Origin: Ruminococcus sp. UBA5884
Lineage (GTDB): Bacteria > Bacillota > Clostridia > Oscillospirales > Ruminococcaceae
DNA length: 8,846 bases
Direction of reading: 5' to 3'
Assembly (NCBI GenBank): GCA_002431975.1
Contig: DJFA01000049.1
Location: 1 to 8,846 of the forward strand
Shown: positions 1-5,746 of the stretch, piece after piece
Layout: each line of letters starts with the position of its first letter
Numbering within the stretch: the first letter of the stretch is position 1
Made by a program: the position numbers and the translations under genes
Notes under the pieces: generated by a model
Database searches by the model: none
What the model was told of the DNA's origin: nothing
The model's input: only the letters and a program-made list of their open reading frames with translations

Positions 1-5
1 TTAAA

Positions 6-1484
6 TTATACACAGGTATATGATGATGTAACACTGAATGACTGATATGCATTCAATGCTTTATTATCTCCTGATGGTTTATATTCAGTAATTTTTTCTT
101 CAGGAATAAGAATGGAAATAATATCACTTATATTCATATCAAGGCTTTGTTTCATCTGTACGGCAAGATTGCAGCACAGCATGGTTTTTTCAGGGAATGC
201 ATAAACACTGACTCCGCATATATCTGCAAGAGTCTGGCATATTACCGGATTATCACTGTCTTTACCTGTCATGCATACTGAATTGTATGACTGAGAACTT
301 ATTCTCTTTAATTTTTCAATAGTATCCGCATATCTGAATGCTATGCTTTCATAAAGACATCTTACCATTTCGCTTACATTCTGCGGAACATACTGACCGC
401 TGTTTTTACAGTAATCCTGTATTGCAATCGGTATATTGTCATTATTTTCAAATATATCAAGCTGAGTATCAATAAAGCATCTGAGGGGTTCTGCATTGAG
501 AGCAGTATTTGAAAGCTTTGAATAGCTGCATGGTATATCCCTTTGAGTAAAACATTTTATAGTGTCATCTGTTATATTGATACCATTTTCATTATGGAAA
601 GCTATGAACTTTTTATTATATGTACCTGTATTTTCAATTTCATAGTCTGAAGCTGATTTACTGAGAACCGGTTTATCAGTAAAAATACATATTTTAGTAT
701 TTTCACTGTTATTTATGATAACTGAATGAGGATATTTTTCAAGTATTGCTGAAATATTTGAAATTTCAGAGCCGCATATCTTTATTTTAACAGGCTCACA
801 TTTCAATTCACTGCATATTTCAGGGAGCATATCATTAAAACAGTTATCAGATATTTCCGGAAATATATTTCTTCTGATACGAAGCATTGATATGATTTTA
901 CCTGACCAGTCCATTTTTTCGCAGTTCATAAGCTGAGATGAAAATGCATTTGTATATTCAGCGGTTTTTCTGCCTGTAAGCATATAATTCAAAAGGTCAG
1001 GAAGCATGAGGAATGTATCCGTATTTTCGAGAATATATGGTCTTGAATCCATTTCCGCCATAAGCTGAACCATTGAAGAATATTTACTGAGATTTGCTCC
1101 GGTAGTTGTAAAAACATCATCTTTTTTTATAAATCTTAAAACTTTATCTGTCATATTATCAGTACGGCTGTCCTTACAGCTGAAAACATTCTGAATAAGA
1201 AATCCATATTTATCAATAAGACCATATTCCCTGCCGTATGCTGAAATTCCTATACTTTCTATATTATTATCTGTTTCCTTCAAAGCTTTTGAAATGCCTT
1301 TTTTTATATGTGAAAAAACGCTGAGAATATCATGATATCTGTGATTATTTACATATATTTCCGAATTACTGAATCTGCATATATCTTTGATTTCCATAAC
1401 ATTTTCATCAGAGTCATATCTGCAAAGAGTTCCTGTACAGATACTGTCTGTTATGCTGAAACTGAGAAAATTCTTATATGACAT
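6..1484 (-). CDS. Rhamnulokinase-like FGGY-family protein, probably a degenerate (pseudo)kinase
   Basis: This 492-aa protein has the length and motif order of rhamnulokinase (RhaB), the FGGY sugar kinase that phosphorylates L-rhamnulose in the cytoplasm. Visible family landmarks are SIGISAYGREYGLIDKYG (residues 77-94; family form IGIDTWGVDYGLLD), KDSRTDNM (104-111), LPDLLNYMLTGR (161-172), EYTNA (176-180) and a C-terminal VICQTLADICGVSVYA stretch (about 414-429). The parts that should bind ATP and catalyse are altered. The N-terminal DxG phosphate motif reads SFSITDS (8-14), the usual HDTASA with the catalytic Asp reads GSEISNISA (238-246), the SSGTW region reads INNSENT (257-263), and the GGG loop reads CMTGKDSDN (404-412). 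I infer loss or change of kinase activity, although the frame is intact. The start is ATG at 1484, with AAGGAG at 1495-1500 ten bases upstream. It is transcribed alone here, away from the tRNA gene; any downstream partner lies outside the window. Confidence 0.75.
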   Translation of the reverse strand: MSYKNFLSFSITDSICTGTLCRYDSDENVMEIKDICRFSNSEIYVNNHRYHDILSVFSHIKKGISKALKETDNNIESIGISAYGREYGLIDKYGFLIQNVFSCKDSRTDNMTDKVLRFIKKDDVFTTTGANLSKYSSMVQLMAEMDSRPYILENTDTFLMLPDLLNYMLTGRKTAEYTNAFSSQLMNCEKMDWSGKIISMLRIRRNIFPEISDNCFNDMLPEICSELKCEPVKIKICGSEISNISAILEKYPHSVIINNSENTKICIFTDKPVLSKSASDYEIENTGTYNKKFIAFHNENGINITDDTIKCFTQRDIPCSYSKLSNTALNAEPLRCFIDTQLDIFENNDNIPIAIQDYCKNSGQYVPQNVSEMVRCLYESIAFRYADTIEKLKRISSQSYNSVCMTGKDSDNPVICQTLADICGVSVYAFPEKTMLCCNLAVQMKQSLDMNISDIISILIPEEKITEYKPSGDNKALNAYQSFSVTSSYTCV

Positions 1485-1522
1485 TGTTTTATAACTCCTT
1501 TTTCAGAAACTTTTTTTATAAT

Positions 1523-1551
1523 ATTATAGCTTTTTTTTAATGAATTGTCCA
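1523..1551 (-). promoter_or_regulatory. Sigma-70-type promoter of the rhamnulokinase-like gene
   Basis: On the minus strand TGGACA (1546-1551) and TATAAT (1523-1528) are separated by 17 bases, close to the housekeeping consensus. The implied start site near 1516 leaves a short leader of about 30 bases carrying the AAGGAG ribosome binding site. This is a sequence match only. Confidence 0.65.
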
Positions 1552-1613
1552 GTATAAAATTGTAAACAAATTTTTACAGCTATGTTGATGCAAGAAATTT
1601 TGTATAAAAAGTA

Positions 1614-1642
1614 TTGACATTAATTTAATGTTATGATATAAT
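1614..1642 (+). promoter_or_regulatory. Consensus sigma-70 promoter of the tRNA-Leu gene
   Basis: A perfect TTGACA (1614-1619) and a perfect TATAAT (1637-1642) are separated by 17 bases, placing the start site about ten bases before the mature tRNA. This is the strength expected for a stable-RNA gene. A 15-bp palindrome, ACATTAATTTAATGT (1617-1631), lies across the -35 end and the spacer. Confidence 0.85.
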
Positions 1643-1659
1643 ATCAAAGGTCAATAAAA

Positions 1660-1743
1660 GCCGGTGTGATGGAATTGGCAGACGTGCGGGACTCAAAATC
1701 CCGTGGTGGCAACACCGTGCGGGTTCGACCCCCGCCACCGGCA
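1660..1743 (+). tRNA. tRNA-Leu (anticodon CAA)
   Basis: The gene is 84 nt. The acceptor stem GCCGGTG (1660-1666) pairs with CACCGGC (1736-1742), with discriminator A at 1743. The anticodon stem CGGGA/TCCCG (1687-1691/1699-1703) encloses the loop CTCAAAA, giving anticodon CAA at 1694-1696, which reads UUG leucine codons. The long variable arm (GGTG-GCAA-CACC) is typical of a class II leucine tRNA, and a T loop TTCGACC is present. CCA is not encoded, since the sequence continues TTTTTT, so CCA must be added enzymatically. The gene is a single unit with its own promoter and terminator. tRNA-Leu genes are frequent integration sites, but no duplicated 3' end was found in the window. Confidence 0.97.
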
Positions 1744-1756
1744 TTTTTTATTTTAT

Positions 1757-1793
1757 GAATCAGTTCTTTTTTATCAGAACTGATTCTTTTTTT
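1757..1793 (+). terminator. Rho-independent terminator of tRNA-Leu
   Basis: An 11-bp perfect stem, GAATCAGTTCT (1757-1767) with AGAACTGATTC (1776-1786), has an 8-nt loop and is followed by seven T residues (1787-1793). It lies 13 bases after the tRNA 3' end and faces the terminator of the dockerin gene. Confidence 0.9.
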
Positions 1794-1803
1794 ATAACCT
1801 GAT

Positions 1804-1836
1804 AAAAAAATCCCGTCCTTATAAAAGAACGGGATT
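1804..1836 (-). terminator. Rho-independent terminator of the dockerin gene
   Basis: On the minus strand an eight-pair GC-rich stem (AATCCCGT with ACGGGATT), extended by one further pair beyond a mismatch, occupies 1809-1818 and 1827-1836 and is followed by seven U residues (A tract 1804-1810 on the plus strand). It begins six bases past the stop codon of the 1842-2813 gene. Confidence 0.85.
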
Positions 1837-1841
1837 CCTGA

Positions 1842-2813
1842 TTATTCAACATCTTCAACTGTTTTCTGCAAAATAAGCAGAGCGTCATATGACGTGATTT
1901 CATTATCATTATTCAAATCAGATGAAGCTGCAAAGACTCCTGTATAATTATCGGAGGTTGTCAGCTGCAATGCAAGCAACGCATCATATGATGTTATAGT
2001 GTTATCTCCGTCAATATCTCCCGGATTGTCACTGTCAAGGGATATAAACTGTATATTATTGTTTGTAGCATACTCCTGTGCCGCTGTAGTTTTATACCCA
2101 TAAATTCTGCTCAATGAACTGGTTCTTGCAAGAGCACCGTCATCTATAGCCTGTATAGTTTTAGGAAATGCTATTTCTGTCAGGCTTTCGCAGTCAGAAA
2201 ACGCATATCTGCCTAAATTCTCTACATTATCTTCAATTTTAACAGCTTTTACATCATCTCTGTAACTGAACCACGGCTGTCCTTCCCTATCCATGAAACC
2301 AAAAAATGCGTCCATTTTGCCGTATCCGCTGAATGTTATCAGATTATCTTTATAATTCCATTCAACATTTTCCCCGCATTTTCCGCTGTAAACTGGTTCT
2401 TCCGGAATTATGCTGTAATTTATATTTTGAAGTTTGCAGTAAGCATGAGCAGGAGATGAACTATATACATAAAGCAAAATTTCACTGCCTGTAAAATTAT
2501 TTTCTCCTATAGATGAAACACTTTTTGGAATAGTTGCGGATTTTAATGATGTAAAGTCTGAAAATACGTCCTTTGCTATTACAGTAATTCCTTCGTTTAT
2601 AATAACTTTTGTGATTTTTTCAGGGTTTTCAACTGAAAGTTCAGTTATAACTCCCTCTCCTGTTATTATTAATGTATCATTATCCTGACTTACATTTATA
2701 TCTGATGATACACTTTCTGTCTGCACAGACGCATTCATTTCCATAGCAGACACAGCCATTCCGGCATTTGCCATAAGGCATAATGAGAGTATTGAAATTA
2801 TTAATTTTTTCAT
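1842..2813 (-). CDS. Secreted BspA-type leucine-rich-repeat protein with C-terminal type I dockerin
   Basis: This is a 323-aa exported protein. Residues 1-23 form a signal peptide (MKK, hydrophobic core, cleavage likely after AVSA). Two BspA/LRR_5-like blocks follow: residues 47-135, with VIINEGITVIAKDVFSDFTSL and ATIPKSVSSIGENNF, and residues 146-255, opening with a CGENVEWNYKDNLITFSGYG strand pair and continuing VENLGRYAFSDCESLTEIAFP. Residues 265-320 are a dockerin with two calcium loops, DIDGDNTITSYD (266-277) and DLNNDNEITSYD (299-310), each followed by an ALL.LQ helix. Dockerins bind cohesins on scaffoldins, so the protein is probably cellulosome- or surface-attached. No catalytic domain is present, so the repeats may mediate adhesion or protein-protein contact. 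The start at 2813 is set by AGGAGG (2822-2827), eight bases upstream. It has its own promoter and terminator and appears monocistronic. Confidence 0.88.
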   Translation of the reverse strand: MKKLIISILSLCLMANAGMAVSAMEMNASVQTESVSSDINVSQDNDTLIITGEGVITELSVENPEKITKVIINEGITVIAKDVFSDFTSLKSATIPKSVSSIGENNFTGSEILLYVYSSSPAHAYCKLQNINYSIIPEEPVYSGKCGENVEWNYKDNLITFSGYGKMDAFFGFMDREGQPWFSYRDDVKAVKIEDNVENLGRYAFSDCESLTEIAFPKTIQAIDDGALARTSSLSRIYGYKTTAAQEYATNNNIQFISLDSDNPGDIDGDNTITSYDALLALQLTTSDNYTGVFAASSDLNNDNEITSYDALLILQKTVEDVE

Positions 2814-2853
2814 ATTAATTACCTCCTGTTTTTGTTTTTATTTCTATACTTAT

Positions 2854-2882
2854 AATCTATCACAGGAGCTTGTGATTGTCCA
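2854..2882 (-). promoter_or_regulatory. Probable promoter of the dockerin gene, with an inverted repeat in the spacer
   Basis: On the minus strand TGGACA (2877-2882) and TAGATT (2854-2859) are 17 bases apart; the -10 is a four-of-six match. The spacer and the edge of the -10 hold a 6-N6-6 inverted repeat, ATCACA...TGTGAT (2859-2876), which could be an operator. A TATAAG (plus strand 2850-2855) nearby is an alternative -10 but would need a long spacer. Confidence 0.45.
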
Positions 2883-2917
2883 TGGTTTATAGATTATTCC
2901 CAAAAAAAATCATAGTT

Positions 2918-3973
2918 TTATAAATCAAAATGTGTTTTAATTATAGAAATCAGCTGTTTTTCAATATCTTTGAAAGGCATATTCAAATCAAGAGTTTTAA
3001 CAGATATCTGATTGCCATGCATATGGTATACGCTGTCAGGCTGAATTTCTTCATCTGTACGGGCATAAAGCAGCATTCCGGATACTTTATGTTCTCTGTT
3101 TCCGAATTCATAGTCGCAATTTTTTACATAAGTAAAAATCTGATACATATTATCTGAATAAATCGTATGCTTATCATATTGTTTCTGAGTTGTATGACTG
3201 TAATACTTCGCATCTATTATAAGAACTGTACTGTCTTTCTGAATAAAGATATCACTCTGCATTATGGGAAGCATTGTTCTTATACCGTCATCAACTGACC
3301 ATTGTATCTGTGAAGCGGAAACTTTAAGTTCAGGGAAATGTCTGATATAATATTCAAGAATAAATTTTTCATAAAGTCTGCACATACGCTGTTCATCTAT
3401 AAAAGAGGCAAGTCTGTAATCTCCTTTATCAGTTGTAATAAGCATTCCTTCAATTATAAGCTGACATATGCTTATCAGCATACGGTATGTCTGATTGTTA
3501 CGCTGAAAACGGATTGATGACCAGTGTATATCTGACGGATTAAGCAATCCTACATCTGAAAAATACAGCATTTCTTTCTTTAAATCGTCCTTATACTTAG
3601 CTTTTACCTTTGCATTTTTAAGCAGCAGCATAACCGTTGTTTTCAGAATACGGTTAAGCAGATTATCTTCTGACAGTTCATCAAAATTACAGGTAAGCAG
3701 TCTTTTATGCAGCAGTTTGTTTCTTACTGTACCATACATATCTATTTTTCCACGCATAAACGGGAGTTCTTCCTGAAAACTGATATATTCCCTGTACAGT
3801 CCTCTTTTAAGCTGCAATCCGATACCTTTTGCAAGAATTGCTGCAAACATATCATACATTTCATCAAATGATTCAACTTCCACATCATCATAATTTTCCT
3901 GATTAAGATTCTGAAAAGCATATGCAAGCATATGATAAATGTTATTGATTAATATATTTTTATCCCTTGTCAT
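2918..3973 (-). CDS. mcrC: McrC-like nuclease subunit of a type IV (McrBC) restriction system
   Basis: A 351-aa protein, close to the 348 aa of E. coli McrC, which joins the McrB GTPase ring and supplies the DNA-cutting site. Numbered from the ATG at 3973, the N-terminal helix ILINNIYHMLAYAFQ (7-21) is typical of McrC, followed by RGKIDMYGTV (74-83) and FDELSEDNLLNRILK (97-111). The nuclease core is PD-(D/E)xK-like: LYEKFILEYY (E202), QSDIFI (D241), IIDAKYY (D254, K256) and DNMYQIFTYV (Q278). The start was chosen at 3973 because this ATG overlaps the mcrB stop codon as ATGA and has GGAG seven bases upstream (3981-3984). A longer frame to a TTG at 4003 exists but lacks support. Translational coupling to mcrB is likely. 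The stop lies just before the dockerin-gene promoter, and no strong terminator hairpin is visible, only a run of eight T residues on the minus strand. Confidence 0.9.
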   Translation of the reverse strand: MTRDKNILINNIYHMLAYAFQNLNQENYDDVEVESFDEMYDMFAAILAKGIGLQLKRGLYREYISFQEELPFMRGKIDMYGTVRNKLLHKRLLTCNFDELSEDNLLNRILKTTVMLLLKNAKVKAKYKDDLKKEMLYFSDVGLLNPSDIHWSSIRFQRNNQTYRMLISICQLIIEGMLITTDKGDYRLASFIDEQRMCRLYEKFILEYYIRHFPELKVSASQIQWSVDDGIRTMLPIMQSDIFIQKDSTVLIIDAKYYSHTTQKQYDKHTIYSDNMYQIFTYVKNCDYEFGNREHKVSGMLLYARTDEEIQPDSVYHMHGNQISVKTLDLNMPFKDIEKQLISIIKTHFDL

Positions 3974-5598
3974 TGAAATACTCCATGCAGAATATTCTCC
4001 CAACGCTGAAGCTTTGCGGATTCATCAAACCAGTATTCACTGAGCATTGGCAGAATATCAAAATCAACAACATCTTTCAGCCATTCTTCTGTACACTCAT
4101 CAGTATTGCAGAAATAACTATGACCTATACAGAAACCTTTTCCAAGGGATTTATCCTGAATTATCTCATTATTAAGCTCTTTAATACGTTCAATAAGAAT
4201 GTTGAACGTATCGTTTGCAAATTTTTTCTGATATCTTATAAAGCCCTCCGAATCAAATCCCGGTTCTATATCAAAGAAACTGAAACGGCGGCGTAATGCA
4301 TAGTCAATCATTGCAAGACTTCTGTCTGCGGTATTCATCATGCCTATGATATGAAGTCTTTTCGGAACAGAAAATTCCTGTCCGTTATAGGCAAGAGTAG
4401 CTTTTTTATCACGGTAATCCGCTTCAATAAGCATTAAAAGCTCTCCGAAAATCTTACTCATATTGCCACGGTTGATTTCATCAATAATAAAAAAATAGTC
4501 CTTATCCGGATTTTCGGCGGCTTTGCGGCAAAATTTATAGAAAATACCATATTTAAGTTCAAATCCGTCACCTGACGGTTTATATCCCATCATAAAATCC
4601 TCATAGGAATAATTCTGATGAAACTGAATAAATTCAATTCGTTCATCATCTTTTTCTCCCATAACTGAATATGCAAGTCTTTTTGCGGCAAATGTTTTTC
4701 CGACTCCGGGAGCTCCCTGCAAGATAATATTCTTTTTCTTCATAAGAACTGCTGACAGACGGTTATACTTAGCTTCAGTCATATATACTTCTTTTAAAAA
4801 GTCCTCTTTTGTATACTTGTTATCCGGTTTTAAAGGCGGTTCAATAATTTCATTTTTTTCAGATTCATGATTTTCAATCAGTTCTTCCTGATTTTCCAAA
4901 GACTCGGAAAATCTTTTTTTATTCACATATTTACTGATAAAAAACCCCACATCAGCGGTAAGAGTCCTGTATTCTGTATCAGGATAACAATTTTCTGTAA
5001 TCTGTGAACTGAACAGATTTATAAGTTCTCCGTCCTTACTGATTTCTGCACATATTTCATTATAAAATGACAGAAAACTGCGTATATTATCCGCATATGA
5101 ATTATTTTTAAATGTATAGCTGCTTTCAAGCCATTCTGATACTGATTTAACCTCATTCAGCTTGTAAATATAGTATCTATCCGGGTACTTAAGCCAGAGA
5201 TATGTACTTACTGCACTTTCATTCTGATAATGTCTTGCCGCTCCGTTTCCGTATTTTTCAAGCAAAATATCTGATTTCTGCTTAAAACTGCTGATACGTT
5301 CATATATATCCTTGCTTTCATCATATAATTCAATGAACATAGCTCTTACTTCCTCGCAGGCTATTTCAGCGAATTTTGTAATCATTCCGGCAGGAAAATT
5401 ATTGACTGATGCAAGCAGATTTTTTGTTTTTGAAAGAGATTTTTTAAGCATTTCCGCAAAATTATCAGCATTTATATTCCAGTTATCCTGAAAATACTTT
5501 ACTGCTTCCCATTTATATTTTTCATTATTCCACTGAGTTTTTAAAAAATTTTCCTTATATTCAGTAAGAACTTCTTTAAGAATCTGTTTATTAAACAT
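3970..5598 (-). CDS. mcrB: McrB-like AAA+ NTPase subunit of a type IV restriction system
   Basis: A 542-aa cytoplasmic protein. The AAA+ half carries Walker A GAPGVGKT (295-302), the McrB-type FIQFHQNYSYEDFMMGYKPS segment (323-342), Walker B FFIIDEINRGN (369-379) and the MNTADRS signature (421-427), then ALRRRFSFFDI (434-444) with arginines where the trans-acting arginine is expected. McrB proteins form GTP-driven rings that move DNA and activate McrC. The first 255 residues are the expected DNA-recognition part, but they do not resemble the methylcytosine-binding domain of E. coli McrB as far as I can judge. They are helical, contain STYLWLKYPDRYYIYK (131-146), and end in a charged Glu/Lys/Asn-rich linker (230-260). 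The target is therefore unknown. The start at 5598 has only weak ribosome-binding-site support (GGTCGGTG, 8-15 bases upstream). It is coupled to mcrC by a 4-base overlap and follows the RloC-like gene after 148 bases. Confidence 0.92.
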   Translation of the reverse strand: MFNKQILKEVLTEYKENFLKTQWNNEKYKWEAVKYFQDNWNINADNFAEMLKKSLSKTKNLLASVNNFPAGMITKFAEIACEEVRAMFIELYDESKDIYERISSFKQKSDILLEKYGNGAARHYQNESAVSTYLWLKYPDRYYIYKLNEVKSVSEWLESSYTFKNNSYADNIRSFLSFYNEICAEISKDGELINLFSSQITENCYPDTEYRTLTADVGFFISKYVNKKRFSESLENQEELIENHESEKNEIIEPPLKPDNKYTKEDFLKEVYMTEAKYNRLSAVLMKKKNIILQGAPGVGKTFAAKRLAYSVMGEKDDERIEFIQFHQNYSYEDFMMGYKPSGDGFELKYGIFYKFCRKAAENPDKDYFFIIDEINRGNMSKIFGELLMLIEADYRDKKATLAYNGQEFSVPKRLHIIGMMNTADRSLAMIDYALRRRFSFFDIEPGFDSEGFIRYQKKFANDTFNILIERIKELNNEIIQDKSLGKGFCIGHSYFCNTDECTEEWLKDVVDFDILPMLSEYWFDESAKLQRWENILHGVFQ

Positions 5599-5653
5599 TG
5601 CAATTCACCGACCTTTTTTTATTTAACACTAATTCTATGGTTATTTTTTATAA

Positions 5654-5702
5654 TTCGTTATTCCGGCGGGCGACCAATGGTCGCCCCTACAAAATAAACG
5701 AA
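5654..5702. repeat. REP-like palindromic intergenic element
   Basis: GGGCGACCA-A-TGGTCGCCC (5668-5686) is a perfect palindrome with 9-base arms in a GC-rich island within otherwise very AT-rich spacer. The flanks are imperfectly complementary as well (TTCGTTATT at 5654-5662 against AATAAACGAA at 5693-5702), so the whole element can fold into a long hairpin of about 50 bases. It lies between the RloC-like gene and mcrB. Elements with this GGGCGACC/GGTCGCCC core are, from memory, common between genes in Ruminococcus and related Firmicutes. No U tract follows it on the minus strand, so it is not a standard terminator. Confidence 0.7.
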
Positions 5703-5746
5703 AAATTCCTTGTTTTCAATCATAAAATTTTGCTGTCGAATTTATG

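Noticed and set aside
1660..1743. tRNA-Leu as the attachment site of a defence island
   Set aside because: No repeat of the tRNA 3' end and no integrase were found in the window, and the dockerin gene lies between the tRNA and the cluster.
2930..3157. Plus-strand open frame of 75 codons
   Set aside because: It lies antisense within the 3' end of mcrC, with no ribosome binding site or recognisable content.
3742..3927. Minus-strand open frame of 61 codons in another frame of mcrC
   Set aside because: It is fully inside mcrC, whose protein has clear family motifs.
3967..4296. Plus-strand open frame of 109 codons
   Set aside because: It is antisense to the mcrB C-terminal region and appears to be a by-product of AT-rich codon use.
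5668..5686. Palindrome as a terminator of the RloC-like gene
   Set aside because: The stem is strong, but no U run follows in the transcribed direction, so it was annotated as a REP-like repeat.
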